Below are positions 16,938-27,198 of a DNA stretch of 64,000 nucleotides, piece by piece (the stretch's first letter is position 1; the number at the start of each line of letters is the position of its first letter). The stretch spans positions 62,001-126,000 of the forward strand of contig NZ_JAHVJA010000009.1 in the NCBI RefSeq assembly GCF_019801465.1. The letters are read 5' to 3'. This DNA is from Leisingera daeponensis (GTDB lineage: Bacteria > Pseudomonadota > Alphaproteobacteria > Rhodobacterales > Rhodobacteraceae). Position numbers and translations under genes: made by a program. The notes below the pieces were generated by a model. It was not told where the DNA came from and searched no databases. It worked only from the letters and a program-made list of their open reading frames with translations.

Positions 16938-17831
16938 CTAAGCGCCGGCAAACCGGCTTCGCATCGACAAAAACCGCTCCGATACGGCGTCGACGAACAC
17001 CCGCAGATGCGGCTCATTGCGCTGCCCGGAGCGGTACAACAGCCAGATCGGGGCGCTCATTGAAAGCGCTGGCAGACAGCGCACAAACGATGGATCACCG
17101 CCAGCAAGGAAAACCGGCAATGGCGCAATGCCGTTGCCCGAGCGCACCGCCGCGGCAAGATTTTGAACCGTGTTGCAGCGCAGCGCTACCGGAGCATCTG
17201 GCGCCAGTTCGGCCAGCCACCGGTGCGCCGGAAGTTGCGTCATCGCACCGCCGCCCGCAATAACCGGATGCTCCGCCAGATCGGTCGGCGTCTCCGGTAA
17301 GCCGTTCCGTTCCGCATAGATCATCGAACAGAAGAGTGCCCAATGGCTGTCGCCGAGGCGCCGTCCGGCGAGTTCGGGTTCCGGGGCAATATCGCCGAGC
17401 CGGATTGCAATATCCGCTTCGCCTGCGCGTAAATCCAGCCTGCGATCGTCTGCCAGCAGCTCGACGTTTAGTTCCGGCCAGGTCTTGCGAATCTCCGCAA
17501 CCAGCGGGGCGACAACCCCCACTGCGAGGGCTTCCGTCGTGATTACGCGCAACAGACCAGTGACGCTGCGCCGCCATTCGCCGGCTGCCTCCTCAAGCGC
17601 GCGAGCTTCGCCTTCAACGCGGCTGGCCAGTGCCAGAGCGTCGCGACCCCGCTGAGTCAGCGTGTAACCCTCTGCCCTCCTCTCGAACAGCGCAACACCC
17701 AATGCCCGTTCAAGAGCGCCGATACGTCGGGCAACTGTAGTCTGATCGACACCCAGCTTTCGCGCCGCAGCCAAGGTCGAACCCTCGTTTGCCACTGCAA
17801 TCAGGAATCTGAGATCGTTCCAATTGTGCAT
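16938..17831 (-). CDS. LysR-family transcriptional regulator
   Basis: LysR-type regulator, 297 residues from the ATG at 17831. The HTH is NDLRFLIAVANEGSTLAAARKLGVDQTTVARRIG-like at residues 4-40. It then has a linker helix and an effector domain with LRAGEADIAIRLGD, a run typical of the LysR subgroup that acts on transport or redox genes. It is convergent with the SnoaL-like gene and separated by about 400 bases from the YfcC carrier, so its targets are not obvious. Confidence 0.9.
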   Translation of the reverse strand: MHNWNDLRFLIAVANEGSTLAAARKLGVDQTTVARRIGALERALGVALFERRAEGYTLTQRGRDALALASRVEGEARALEEAAGEWRRSVTGLLRVITTEALAVGVVAPLVAEIRKTWPELNVELLADDRRLDLRAGEADIAIRLGDIAPEPELAGRRLGDSHWALFCSMIYAERNGLPETPTDLAEHPVIAGGGAMTQLPAHRWLAELAPDAPVALRCNTVQNLAAAVRSGNGIAPLPVFLAGGDPSFVRCLPALSMSAPIWLLYRSGQRNEPHLRVFVDAVSERFLSMRSRFAGA

Positions 17832-18238
17832 TCTGTTTCCCCCGGCATAGTCAAGATTTTTGACGCCATCCGTTCGAATTGATGGCCCGCATATGCCAAC
17901 CGCCATCGCACTGTATCGTGCTTCGGCGTTATCACTGCTGCAATGCAAGCACTCTTGCAACTTCTCTGCCGCTTAGCATTTGAAAGACTGATCCTGCACG
18001 CGCAGGTAACGCTAAGGAAAAAATGAGTGCCTTGGCTACCGAAGTGCCGGATCAGGGCGCTCGTTCTCACCTGGAACATATCGCATCCGTTCGAGGAGGG
18101 GCATACTGCAAAGCGGGTCAACTCTGGCGTGCAACTCGCAGCGTGCGGACCTTGATTTTAAGCTCAACGCAGAGGCCAAAACAAAACGGCGGCCGATATG
18201 CGGCCGCCGTTCTTCCTTCGTCGTTTTCCGCCTTTGAC
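17832..18238. other. Intergenic region containing a terminator
   Basis: About 400 bases between the LysR gene and the YfcC-type carrier. It holds the terminator at 18176-18211 and presumably the LysR promoter. No gene is recognised. Confidence 0.5.
18176..18211 (-). terminator. Intrinsic terminator of the YfcC-type carrier gene
   Basis: AACGGCGGCC / GGCCGCCGTT with a 7-base loop (18185-18211), followed on the minus strand by TTTTGTTTT. It lies 27 bases beyond the carrier stop codon. Confidence 0.85.
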
Positions 18239-19675
18239 TCAGCCAGTCCAGTTCACCGCTTGCGCGTAGATCAGGAATACTGCGGCGATCGCTACCCAGA
18301 TGGCGAACAGCGGTAGAAAGAAGCGCACCCAGCGGTCCCAGGATACTCCGGCCAGGGCCAGTGTTGCCATGAAGTAGCCGGAGGTAGGGTACAGGATGTT
18401 CGAAAGACCGTCGCCCAGCTGATAGGCCAGCACCGCATTCTGGCGGGTAACACCGATCAGATCCGACACTGGCGCCATGATCGGCATGGTAACCAGGGCC
18501 TGGCCGCTGCCCGACGGCACCACGAAGTTAAACCCGAGCTGCGACAGGAACATGCCGACCGCGGAAACCGAGCTGGGAAAGTCCCCGACCAGATTGCCCA
18601 ATCCATGCACCAGCGTATCCATCACCTGGCCCTGCTCCAGCATCACCGCAACAGCGCGCGCGAGACCGACAATGATGGCGCCCACCAGCACATCGCGGAA
18701 TCCTTCGTTGAAGGCATCGCAGATTTTGCCTGGCGTCAGCCCGGCAATCAGCCCCACAGTCGCGCCCATCAGCACGAACAGGCCGGCCATTTCCATCATG
18801 AACCAGCCGCGGGTCAGCACACCCCAGACCATCAGACCGAAGAACATCAGTGCGGCGACCCCGGCCCAGGCCTGGCGGGTGCTGAATTGCATCGTCGGAG
18901 CTTCCAGGTCATGCACGTAAGTATCACGCTTGGCCGCTTCCTTGGGGTCATCGGCCAGCAGGCTCGCTTCAGGCGTTTTCTGCACCCGAAGCGCATAACG
19001 CATCAGATAGGCGATCCCGGCTCCCAACAGGCAGATGAACAGAAGAGACCGCAGCCCGGCACCGGAGTAAAGCGGCAGTTCGGCAATGGTCTGGCCCAGC
19101 CCGGTGTTGATCGGGTTCAGCACTCCGGCGGTAAATCCTGCCGTTGTCGCCAGCAGCGCAGTGGCAACCGCGGTGATCGAGTCAAATCGCAGCGCGATCA
19201 TCAGGGGCAGGATGACCGGCACATAGACCAGCGCCAGTTCCTGGGTGCCAATCAAGGTAGCCACCACCGCAAAGATCACCATCAGGGCCGGAATCATCAT
19301 CACACTGCGCGCCGCAAAGCGCCGCGTCAGCTTGTCCACCACCACGTCGATCACGCCAGTGCGGCGGATCACCATGAACATGCCGCCAATAATGAAGGTG
19401 AAGAACACCACCGTAGAGGCATTCGCCAGCCCGTTCGGCACGGCCAGCATAAATTGCTCCCAGCCCACCGGGCTGGATTCGACATAGCGGAAAGAGTCCG
19501 GGTCAATGGCGCTGCGCCCGTTCGGCAGCGTCACCCGATCATAAAGGCCGGCTGGAATGAAGTGTGTCGCCAGCGCAGCCAGCGCCGTGAACACAAAAAG
19601 GATCACGTAGATATGTGGCATTCTGATCTCACCATTTTGCAGGTCCGTGTCTATCTCCTGTTGATGCGTTGGCAT
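18239..19675 (-). CDS. YfcC/DcuC-type carboxylate or amino-acid carrier
   Basis: Integral membrane carrier, 478 residues, of the YfcC branch of the DcuC/C4-dicarboxylate anaerobic carrier superfamily. It has about a dozen hydrophobic segments. Typical features are the extracytoplasmic loop after segment 1 (FIPAGLYDRV), TAGFTAGVLNPINTGLGQ in the first half, and the C-terminal re-entrant motif FVVPSGSGQALVTMPIMAP. The start at 19675 is supported by GGGAGG. It is divergent from a GntR-family regulator, with an ATGTC-N4-GACAT dyad between them. The physiological substrate of this family is poorly known; arginine/ornithine and dicarboxylates have been suggested for relatives. Confidence 0.85.
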   Translation of the reverse strand: MPTHQQEIDTDLQNGEIRMPHIYVILFVFTALAALATHFIPAGLYDRVTLPNGRSAIDPDSFRYVESSPVGWEQFMLAVPNGLANASTVVFFTFIIGGMFMVIRRTGVIDVVVDKLTRRFAARSVMMIPALMVIFAVVATLIGTQELALVYVPVILPLMIALRFDSITAVATALLATTAGFTAGVLNPINTGLGQTIAELPLYSGAGLRSLLFICLLGAGIAYLMRYALRVQKTPEASLLADDPKEAAKRDTYVHDLEAPTMQFSTRQAWAGVAALMFFGLMVWGVLTRGWFMMEMAGLFVLMGATVGLIAGLTPGKICDAFNEGFRDVLVGAIIVGLARAVAVMLEQGQVMDTLVHGLGNLVGDFPSSVSAVGMFLSQLGFNFVVPSGSGQALVTMPIMAPVSDLIGVTRQNAVLAYQLGDGLSNILYPTSGYFMATLALAGVSWDRWVRFFLPLFAIWVAIAAVFLIYAQAVNWTG

Positions 19676-19702
19676 GTGTTCCTCCCTTGCCGCCATATTT
19701 AA

Positions 19703-19716
19703 ATGTCTGTTGACAT
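19703..19716. promoter_or_regulatory. Candidate GntR operator
   Basis: ATGTC-TGTT-GACAT dyad between the carrier gene (start 19675) and the divergent GntR-type regulator. The TGTC-N4-GACA core resembles operators of FadR-like GntR proteins. Its position about 30 bases before the carrier start would suit repression. Confidence 0.45.
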
Positions 19717-19831
19717 CTTCTGTAAAATGTTAGGAGCTATTTTAAGGTGAGAACAATCAGGGAATCCAAATAGATACTATCTGTATTTCTTGAAGGACTT
19801 CCGGATTCACATGGTATTCAAAGGGTTGAGC

Positions 19832-20500
19832 ATGAAAGACGCGACCGGATCAGGACAGGAGCTGCAAGCGGATCAGGCCTTTGAAGCGCTGATCGCCGCA
19901 TTGCGGCAAGGCGCACTCAGGGCCAATGAGTTTATTACCATGCCGCAGCTGGTGGAATCGCTTGGGTATCCGATTGCTGCCACCCGGGAGGCAGTCAAAC
20001 GGGCAGAGACGCAGTCTTTGGTCAGTATCCTGCCCAAACGCGGCATCGTGGTGATGGACGCCAGCCCGGAAACTACACGCGCCTGCCTGGACATGCGGGC
20101 TCTGCTCGACAAAGAAGGCGCCTGCCGACTGATCCGCGCCGGGACACCCCTGCCGCTCAATAGCCTTCGCGGCGCGCATGAGGACATGCTGCAGCAGGCG
20201 CAATCGGGAAACGTCGGCGATCTGCCCGCACAGGCGCTTCAAACCGACCTAAGCCTGCATGACTTGCTGGCGAACGGGCTGGACAACCCCTTCCTGCGCT
20301 CTGTCTATGATGCCAACCGGAACCGCCTGTCGGTAATCCAGGCCGCCCGCGCCTTTCTGGTCGACCGCATTGTTAGCGCGATGGAAGAGCACCTTGCCAT
20401 CATCGCTGCCCTGCGCGCCCAGGACACCGAACAGGTTGCAAGGGCTGTCGACCATCATTGCCGCCAGACAATGCGCTGGTGGGGTGTCGATGAGCGTTGA
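19832..20500 (+). CDS. GntR-family regulator with FCD-type effector domain
   Basis: GntR-type regulator, 222 residues from ATG 19832, where AAGGG is 6 bases upstream. Upstream in-frame starts at 19811 (ATG) and 19790 (TTG) are possible. It has a winged HTH in residues 15-80 (ANEFITMPQLVESLGY, TREAVKRAETQSLV, PKRGIVVM) and an all-helical FCD-like C-terminal domain with a metal-site type HDLL and DHHCRQTM ending. The first half is slightly divergent from the canonical GntR signature. It is divergent from the YfcC-type carrier gene and probably controls it. Confidence 0.85.
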   Translation: MKDATGSGQELQADQAFEALIAALRQGALRANEFITMPQLVESLGYPIAATREAVKRAETQSLVSILPKRGIVVMDASPETTRACLDMRALLDKEGACRLIRAGTPLPLNSLRGAHEDMLQQAQSGNVGDLPAQALQTDLSLHDLLANGLDNPFLRSVYDANRNRLSVIQAARAFLVDRIVSAMEEHLAIIAALRAQDTEQVARAVDHHCRQTMRWWGVDER

Positions 20501-20816
20501 AAGCTTTCCGTACCGCAAGGATGCAGCTCCGATGCAAACTGTAGCATTTTCCCGACGGGCCGATTGAAAGGTTTACCCATGCACGGATCGCAATCATCGA
20601 CAAAATGAAGATGTGCTGCAATTCTCTCCGCAACCTTCCCACAGATTTTGATTTACAGGCGGACCAAGTTCTGAATGATCCGATCTAAAGATCGGACCAG
20701 CCCATCTGACAGCCTGAACAGCTCACTGGGCGGTTATTGGCGCACCCTCCGGCCACTTGTCGCGCAAGGTGCATTGACAGCAGCACTCCGGCCTCCGGCG
20801 CCTGAAGCGGAAGAGG
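20501..20816. other. Intergenic region, nothing recognised
   Basis: About 316 bases between the convergent GntR and AraC genes. No gene, repeat or clear terminator is seen. Confidence 0.4.
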
Positions 20817-21704
20817 CTAGGATGCCAGCGCAGCCCCCAACCGCTCTTCCCGCGGCGGCAGCCCGAATTTCCGGGCGTATTCCCGGCTGAACTGGGCCGG
20901 ACTTTCATAGCCCACGTCATAGGCCGCCGCCGAGACCGGGGTGCCACTCAGCAACAGACGGCGAGCCTCCAGCAGGCGCAGCTCCTTCTGATACTGCAGC
21001 GGCGTCGTGGCGGTCAGTGCCTTGAAGTGTTCATGAAAAGTCGATTGGCTCATCCCCGCGGCGGCGGCCATCGCAGCCACCGTGAGATGAGCCTTGCAGT
21101 CAGCGCGGATCAGCGAGATCACCCGGCAGATCCGGCTCGCCGGGCTTTCATGCTGCAGCAGCTGGCGCAGCATTCCGCCGTGGCGGGCGCGCAGCAGGCG
21201 GAAATGGATCTCCTTGCGGATCAGCGGGGTCAGCGTCTGCGCCTCGACCGGATCCTGCACTGCCCGGAACAATCGCGCGGTGGCATCCAGCAGCGGTGCA
21301 TCCGCCTCGGCGACGCTCAGCGTTTCATGGCCCGTCTCGGCCGGCTGGCTGCCCCCGATCTCATCATGCAGGCTGCGCACGATGGCGATGTCGATCTGCA
21401 TCACGAGTGAGGCATAGGGCGCCGCGGGGCTGGCCTCGGTCACGCCTGCCCTGACCGGCAGCGCATGGCTGACAATCAGCGAGGCCCCGGCGCCATAGCG
21501 GATCGTCCGGCCGCCCACATGCGCCTCCTTGGCCCCCTGCAGCACCAGACACATGACAGGTTCATAGAACTGCGACTCGATTGTGGTGCGCTGCGGGTTA
21601 CAGTAGGCCAGCAGGCCAGGGATGCCGGTTTCGCAGGGTTCACCAAAGGCATTCCGGCGGCGGACAAATTCCGAGACTTCAGTGATCAACTGCTGCGGAA
21701 CCAT
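20817..21704 (-). CDS. AraC-family transcriptional regulator
   Basis: AraC-type regulator, 295 residues from the ATG at 21704. The N-terminal part matches the AraC_N domain (TIESQFYEPVMCLVLQGAKE and the IRYGAGASLIVSHALPV stretch). The C-terminal double HTH covers about residues 200-290, with MAAAAGMSQSTFHEHFKALT and AAYDVGYESPAQFSREYARKFG-like signatures. It is divergent from the two-gene molybdenum hydroxylase (start 21974), an arrangement typical of regulators of alcohol or aldehyde oxidation. The inducer is unknown. Confidence 0.92.
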   Translation of the reverse strand: MVPQQLITEVSEFVRRRNAFGEPCETGIPGLLAYCNPQRTTIESQFYEPVMCLVLQGAKEAHVGGRTIRYGAGASLIVSHALPVRAGVTEASPAAPYASLVMQIDIAIVRSLHDEIGGSQPAETGHETLSVAEADAPLLDATARLFRAVQDPVEAQTLTPLIRKEIHFRLLRARHGGMLRQLLQHESPASRICRVISLIRADCKAHLTVAAMAAAAGMSQSTFHEHFKALTATTPLQYQKELRLLEARRLLLSGTPVSAAAYDVGYESPAQFSREYARKFGLPPREERLGAALAS

Positions 21705-21973
21705 CTGCACGTTTCCCTTCTCCGCTTGCGACGATGGCCTATACTTACCCTGCCAGAGCCCCGCAATACAGCGCAATTCCCGGCCGCCTCCTGCAACCCG
21801 GAGGATCAGGCAAGTCATTCGGAGGATCAGGCAACGCGATCCGCGCCGCGGCTACTATATTGGCCGCATCCCGATCAGCAGGGCCACGGACACGGCAGCA
21901 ACCGCGTTGGTTACAGCCGCACCGCCTCCGGATCGGCCCGATACCGAACCAGCTAAGGGGAGACTCCACAGCC

Positions 21974-22438
21974 ATGGCAATATCCTTGAAACTCAACGGC
22001 CAGACGCATCAGGTCGAAGCCGAACCCGGAACCCCGCTTCTGTGGGTGATCCGGGACGAACTGAAACTCACCGGCACAAAGTTCGGTTGCGGCGTGGCGT
22101 CCTGCGGGGCCTGCACCGTGCATCTGAACGGAGAGCCAGTACGGTCGTGCCAGACCTATATCGAGGATCTCGAGGGTGCCGAAATCACAACCATCGAAAA
22201 GATTTCTGAAAGCAGGATAGGCCAGGCGGTGCAGGCTGCTTGGGTCGAATTGGACGTTGTGCAATGCGGCTATTGCCAGTCGGGCCAGATCATGTCTGCG
22301 GTCGGCCTGCTCAGCGAAAACCCCAAGCCCTCGGCAGAAGAGATCGACGACTATATGAACGGCAACGCCTGCCGCTGCGCCACCTACCAGCGCATCCGCG
22401 CCGCGATTCTGCGCGCATCCGAGATTATGGAGGCCTGA
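21974..22438 (+). CDS. (2Fe-2S) subunit of a molybdenum hydroxylase (IorA/AorA-like)
   Basis: Small iron-sulfur subunit of the xanthine oxidase family, 154 residues. The N-terminal plant-type 2Fe-2S cluster ligands are in KFGCGVASCGACTVH plus the following Cys (residues about 38-60). The second cluster is in QCGYCQSGQIM and NACRCATYQRI. It transfers electrons from the molybdenum subunit encoded immediately downstream (1-base gap). The pair resembles isoquinoline 1-oxidoreductase and periplasmic aldehyde oxidoreductases. The chosen ATG 21974 begins the conserved fold; the frame upstream is open but not conserved. Confidence 0.92.
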   Translation: MAISLKLNGQTHQVEAEPGTPLLWVIRDELKLTGTKFGCGVASCGACTVHLNGEPVRSCQTYIEDLEGAEITTIEKISESRIGQAVQAAWVELDVVQCGYCQSGQIMSAVGLLSENPKPSAEEIDDYMNGNACRCATYQRIRAAILRASEIMEA

Positions 22439-22439
22439 T

Positions 22440-24617
22440 ATGACCGTAAACACTTCCCGCCGCGGCTTCCTCAAGTCCGCCGCCGCCGCTGCTGCTGTCC
22501 TCTACATTGGCGCCCGGCCCAATGGTGCACTGGCCGCGGGCGCAGCACCCGCACAGCTGAACCCCTTTGTCAGGATCGACACCAGCGGCACCGTCACGGC
22601 CATCATCAAGCACTTCGAGACAGGTCAGGGGCCGGCCACAGGCCTCAGTACCCTGATCGCCGAGGAATTGGGGGCAGCGCTTGAGCAAGTTCAATATGAA
22701 TTCGCACCCTCCGACCCGCAACTGTTCAACAACCTGGCCTTCGGCCCCTTCCAGGGCACCGGCGGCTCCACTGCCATGGCCAACTCATTCATGCAGTACC
22801 GCCAGGCCGGTGCCGCTGCACGTGAAATGCTGATCGCTGCAGCCGCGCAATCCTGGGATACTGATCCGTCGGCTCTGGTGATCGAGAATGGCATCATCAA
22901 GGGAGCAGGCCGCACAGCCCCGATGGGCGAGTTCGTCGCCGCGGCAGCGCAGATGGAAGCCCCGGCAGAGCCGCGGCTGAAGGAGCCCGGAGAATTCCGG
23001 CTGATCGGCAATACCGCTGTGCGCCGCAAGGATTCATTGATCAAGACTAACGGCAGCGCGAAGTTTGCGATGGACGTGCATCTGCCGAACCAGATGGTCG
23101 TGGTGATCGCCCGCAGCCCGCGCATGGGCGGCTCCGCGGCCGGCATTGACGATAGCAGTGCAAAGTCAGTCAAGGGCTTCATCCGCGCCGCCATTCTGCC
23201 GAACAAGGCAGGTGTGGCCGTCTATGCCGAAAACACCTGGGCCGCTTTCCAGGCCCGCGAAGCGCTGTCGGTCGACTGGGATTTCTCGGCCGCCGAAACC
23301 CGCAGCTCGGACCAGATCCGTGAGGAACTGCTGGCCGCGGTCAACAGTGCGCCCCAGTACAATGTCAACGGCGCCGATCAAGCCGCCACCGCCGCGCTGA
23401 TCGACAGCGCAGACACGGTCCTGGACCGCACATTCTACTTCCCTCTGTTGGCCCATGCGCCGATGGAGCCGCTGACCTGCACCATCGAAGCAACCGAAGA
23501 CGGCGGAGTGCTGCTGCACGACGGCTGCCAGATGCCAACTGTGCCGCACATGGCCGTGGCCGAAATCCTGCAGCTGCCGCAGGAAAAGATCCGCGTCAAT
23601 ACAATGCTGGCAGGCGGTTCTTTCGGACGCCGCGCCACACCGACCTCGGACTATCAGGCAGAGGCGGCAATGGCCTTTGCCCTGACCGACCGTTCGCGGC
23701 CGGTGAAACTGGTCTGGTCGCGCGAGGATGACATCACCGGCGGCTACTACCGCCCCGCCGTGGCGCACCGCGTTCGTGTCGGGCTCGACGCCGAAGGCAG
23801 CATCACCGGCTGGGACCACCGCATCGCAGCGCAGTCGATCCTCAAAGGCACCTTCTTTGAGTCCGTGCTTGTGCATGACGGTGTCGACGCCACCTCTGTC
23901 GAAGGCGTGGCGGACAGCGACTACCGGATCCCGGGCATGTTTGTCGGCCTCACCGACACCGCCAAGGCCACCACCGTTCTGTGGTGGCGCTCGGTCGGCC
24001 ACACCCACACGGGCTATGTGATGGAAACCATGATCGACGAGGCCGCCCGCATAGCCGGCCGCGATCCGGTCAACTACCGGCTTGCCATGCTCGAAGGCGG
24101 CAGCAAGCATCAGGACCGTCTGGCAACCGTGCTAAAACTGGCCGCCGAAAAGGCTGGCTGGGGCAAGGCCACCGAAGGCCGCAGCCAGGGCATCGCGGTG
24201 CACAAGAGCTTCGGATCCTATGTCGCCGAGGTAGTGGAGATCTCCGGCACTGCCGAGGAGGGCGTCAGGATCGAAAAGATCACCTGTGCCGTGGATTGCG
24301 GCATCCCGGTCAACCCGGATGTGATCAAGGCGCAGATGGAGGGCGGCATCGGCTATGGCATTGGACATGCCATGCGCGACCAGATCACTTTGACCGGCGG
24401 CGAGGTAGACCAATTCAACTTCCCTGATTACGAACCGCTGCGCATCGGCGATATCGGCGCCATCGAAGTGCACATCGTGCCTTCCGCCGAAGCCCCGACC
24501 GGCGTAGGCGAACCCGGCACCCCGCCCTCAGCCCCGGCGCTGGCCAATGCCATCGCGGTGTCCGGCCCGCGTATCACCGAGCTGCCAATGAGCGAGAACG
24601 GCGTCAGCTTCGCCTGA
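22440..24617 (+). CDS. Molybdopterin-binding subunit of aldehyde/isoquinoline oxidoreductase (IorB-like)
   Basis: Large molybdenum-cofactor subunit, 725 residues. The N-terminus carries a twin-arginine signal (SRRGFLKSAAAAAAV), so the enzyme is exported folded to the periplasm. The C-terminal half has the catalytic features GSFGRRATP and a final GVGEPGTPPSAPALANAI, where the Glu is the active-site base of this family. It forms a two-subunit enzyme with the preceding iron-sulfur protein. There is no FAD subunit, so electrons would go to a cytochrome c rather than NAD. The substrate is likely an aldehyde or N-heterocycle. No XdhC/CoxF-type maturation gene is adjacent. Confidence 0.92.
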   Translation: MTVNTSRRGFLKSAAAAAAVLYIGARPNGALAAGAAPAQLNPFVRIDTSGTVTAIIKHFETGQGPATGLSTLIAEELGAALEQVQYEFAPSDPQLFNNLAFGPFQGTGGSTAMANSFMQYRQAGAAAREMLIAAAAQSWDTDPSALVIENGIIKGAGRTAPMGEFVAAAAQMEAPAEPRLKEPGEFRLIGNTAVRRKDSLIKTNGSAKFAMDVHLPNQMVVVIARSPRMGGSAAGIDDSSAKSVKGFIRAAILPNKAGVAVYAENTWAAFQAREALSVDWDFSAAETRSSDQIREELLAAVNSAPQYNVNGADQAATAALIDSADTVLDRTFYFPLLAHAPMEPLTCTIEATEDGGVLLHDGCQMPTVPHMAVAEILQLPQEKIRVNTMLAGGSFGRRATPTSDYQAEAAMAFALTDRSRPVKLVWSREDDITGGYYRPAVAHRVRVGLDAEGSITGWDHRIAAQSILKGTFFESVLVHDGVDATSVEGVADSDYRIPGMFVGLTDTAKATTVLWWRSVGHTHTGYVMETMIDEAARIAGRDPVNYRLAMLEGGSKHQDRLATVLKLAAEKAGWGKATEGRSQGIAVHKSFGSYVAEVVEISGTAEEGVRIEKITCAVDCGIPVNPDVIKAQMEGGIGYGIGHAMRDQITLTGGEVDQFNFPDYEPLRIGDIGAIEVHIVPSAEAPTGVGEPGTPPSAPALANAIAVSGPRITELPMSENGVSFA

Positions 24618-24623
24618 GCCTTT

Positions 24624-24652
24624 GCCTGGGCCGGTATCTCTCCGGCCCAGGC
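24624..24652 (+). terminator. Hairpin downstream of the molybdenum hydroxylase genes
   Basis: GCCTGGGCCGG / CCGGCCCAGGC, an 11-bp perfect stem with a 7-base loop, starting 6 bases after the iorB-like stop. It is a plausible terminator, but no T run follows. Confidence 0.55.
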
Positions 24653-24877
24653 GTTCCCACTAGGCCAAGGCGCGTTACACGCAGGCAATCAGTCAGCCCG
24701 CAGGCCGGAGCAGCATCCGCTGCGGCTGAATTGGGTAAACAGGGCAAGCAAGACGCATCAACTGCTCCCTCCGTTTGGAGGTGCTTTTGCCGGCAGCCCC
24801 GCATCCAATGGGGGAAAGCAGAGACAGTTAACCGCACCGGCTCATCAGGTCATGCGCTGCCGCCGCCAGAAAGTCCC

Positions 24878-25912
24878 TTAGGCCTGCCGCCGGGATGCCG
24901 GTGCCACGTCGAACCGTCCGCGGGTCCGGTTTGCGAAAGCGACCAGCGTCAGCATGACCGGCACCTCGACAAGGACACCCACCACTGTTGCAAGCGCCGC
25001 ACCTGAATGGAGGCCGAACAGGCTGATTGCCACAGCCACGGCCAATTCAAAGAAATTCGAGGTACCAATCAGGGCGCAGGGGGCCGCAATCTTGTGCGGA
25101 ACCCGCAGGGCATAGGCCGCGCAATAGGCAACAATGAAGATTCCATAGCTCTGGATCAGGATCGGCACTGCGATCATGGCAATCACCGCCGGGCGGTCCA
25201 GGATCACCCCTCCCTGAAGGCCGAACAGAATCGTTACCGTTGCGATAAGGCCGATAACCGACAGCGGTTTGACCCGGGAAAGAAATCCCGCAATCCGCGC
25301 CTCGCTGACCAGACGATTCCGCGTCCACAGCCCCGCCGTCAGCGGCAGCACAACAAAAAGAACCGCAGACAGGATCAGCGTGCTCCAGGGCACTTGGATA
25401 TCGGTGACCCCCAGCAGGAAGGCAACGATCGGGGCAAACGCAAACACCATGATGAGATCGTTCAGCGAAACCTGCAGCAGGGTGTAGCTTTCATCCCCCT
25501 TGGTCAGTTGCGACCAGACAAAGACCATCGCGGTGCAGGGTGCGGCGCCCAGGAGGATCAGCCCGGCGATATACTGCTGCGCATTGGCTGGCTGCACGTA
25601 AGGGGCAAAGACCACTTCGAAGAACAGCACGCCAAGCGCCGCCATGGAGAAGGGCTTGACCAGCCAGTTCACAACCAGCGTAATGGCCAGCCCCTTGGGC
25701 TGGCGGGCCACGTCTTTAAGGCTGGAGGGGTTCACCCCGATCATCATCGGGTAGACCATGGCCCAGATTAGCACCGCCACCACAAGGTTGACGCCGGCAA
25801 CCTCAGCCGAAGCGATAGTATCAACCACCGCGGGCGCTGCATTGCCGAGGACTATGCCCGAAACCATGGCCAGTGCCACCCAGACACTAAGGTATTTCTC
25901 GAAGATGCTCAT
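24878..25912 (-). CDS. acr3: ACR3-type arsenite efflux transporter
   Basis: Arsenite exporter of the ACR3 (BASS-like) family, 344 residues with ten expected membrane segments. The conserved segment-4 cysteine is C126 in [12 protein letters not shown], and the segment-9 region is [17 protein letters not shown]. It extrudes As(III) from the cytoplasm. It is the last gene of the minus-strand arsenic operon, overlapping arsJ by four bases. It handles the arsenite made by the ArsC domain of the fusion gene upstream. Confidence 0.93.
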   Translation of the reverse strand: MSIFEKYLSVWVALAMVSGIVLGNAAPAVVDTIASAEVAGVNLVVAVLIWAMVYPMMIGVNPSSLKDVARQPKGLAITLVVNWLVKPFSMAALGVLFFEVVFAPYVQPANAQQYIAGLILLGAAPCTAMVFVWSQLTKGDESYTLLQVSLNDLIMVFAFAPIVAFLLGVTDIQVPWSTLILSAVLFVVLPLTAGLWTRNRLVSEARIAGFLSRVKPLSVIGLIATVTILFGLQGGVILDRPAVIAMIAVPILIQSYGIFIVAYCAAYALRVPHKIAAPCALIGTSNFFELAVAVAISLFGLHSGAALATVVGVLVEVPVMLTLVAFANRTRGRFDVAPASRRQA

Positions 25913-27198
25913 GACAGGGCTTCCTTTCCAGTGCCCGAAGACAGGCGCCCGACGGCCAGCGCGCTGAGCGCCACCATAGCTGCCGCGGTGCCAAGGCAAG
26001 CGGGCACGCCGCCAAGCTGGTACGTCAGACCGGAAAGCACAGTGCCGACAAGGCGCCCGCCCGCATTGGCCATATAATAAAATCCCACGTCCATGGTGAC
26101 CCGCTCATCCTTGGCGAAGGCGAGGATCAGATAGGAATGCAGCGATGAGTTCACCGCGAACAGCCCGCCAAAGACCAGAAGCCCGACCACCAGCACCACC
26201 GTGAGCCAAAGAGCGGGCGCACCTGCCACCATTGCAGCGGCGGCCAGAACGGCAGGCACCAAGGCCAGCACCGCAGCCCAAGTACGGGCGGCGGCGATCA
26301 GGTCGCTCTCGCTGCGGTCGGCAGCCTTCAGCAGTCGCGGAGCGGACGCCTGTATGGCGCCGTAAAAAATAATCCAGACCGCCATGAAGGTTCCGATCAG
26401 GAAAAAAGCCGCACGGTTGCTTGCTTCGCTGCCATCCGAAAGTACGGCATAGAAATAGACCGGGATGCCGACCACGAACCAGACGTCCCGGGCGCCGAAC
26501 AGGAACACCCGTGCCGCCGACAGCCAGTTGATGTTGGCGGATTTGGAGAACACCTCGGAGAACTTGGCGCCCTTTCGCCCGCGCGGCAGGCCTGCGGGCA
26601 TGGCCAGCAGAACCGCGGCCAGGATCACTGCCAGCACCGCCGCCATGGCCAGCGTCGCCCAAGTAAAGCCCGCGGTTGCCAGCAGCCCTGCCCCCAGCAG
26701 GAAGCCCAGCCCCTTGACCGCGTTCTTCGAGCCGGTCAGCAGCGCGACCCAGCGGAACAGCCCGTCGCCTTCCTTGGGCGCCAGCAGCTTGACCGCGGAT
26801 TTCGAGGCCATTTTGGCCAGATCCTTGGCCACGCCCGACAGCCCCTGCACCCCCATCACGAAGACGACCGAGGTCGCGATCTGCCAGCCGGGATCCAGCT
26901 GCGCCAGCGCAACCAGCGCCACCACCTGCAGGCCAAGGCCCGCATAGAGCGTCGAGGTCAGCCCGAAACGGGCCGCGATCCAGCCCGCCGACAGGTTGGT
27001 GGCCATGCCCGCAACCTCGTACAGGACAAACAGATAGGCCAGCTGCACCGGGCTGAAACCCAGCGTGTGGAAATGCAACAGCACCAGCATCCGCAGCGCG
27101 CCGTCGGTCAGCATGAAGGCCCAGTAGGCTGCCGTCACCGCCGCATAGGCCGCCAGCCCGCTGGGCGGCGCGGCGCTGGTGTCAGGGCGCGGTGTCAC
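25909..27198 (-). CDS. arsJ: ArsJ, MFS exporter of 1-arseno-3-phosphoglycerate
   Basis: Major facilitator of the ArsJ type, 429 residues, twelve membrane segments. The family-specific motifs are [20 protein letters not shown] near the N-terminus, [20 protein letters not shown], and [20 protein letters not shown] in the C-terminal half. It exports the unstable arsenate adduct produced by the neighbouring GAPDH, giving arsenate resistance without reduction. The gene overlaps both neighbours by 4 bases, so the three are translationally coupled. Together with ACR3, the operon has two parallel exit routes for arsenic. Confidence 0.95.
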   Translation of the reverse strand: MTPRPDTSAAPPSGLAAYAAVTAAYWAFMLTDGALRMLVLLHFHTLGFSPVQLAYLFVLYEVAGMATNLSAGWIAARFGLTSTLYAGLGLQVVALVALAQLDPGWQIATSVVFVMGVQGLSGVAKDLAKMASKSAVKLLAPKEGDGLFRWVALLTGSKNAVKGLGFLLGAGLLATAGFTWATLAMAAVLAVILAAVLLAMPAGLPRGRKGAKFSEVFSKSANINWLSAARVFLFGARDVWFVVGIPVYFYAVLSDGSEASNRAAFFLIGTFMAVWIIFYGAIQASAPRLLKAADRSESDLIAAARTWAAVLALVPAVLAAAAMVAGAPALWLTVVLVVGLLVFGGLFAVNSSLHSYLILAFAKDERVTMDVGFYYMANAGGRLVGTVLSGLTYQLGGVPACLGTAAAMVALSALAVGRLSSGTGKEALS

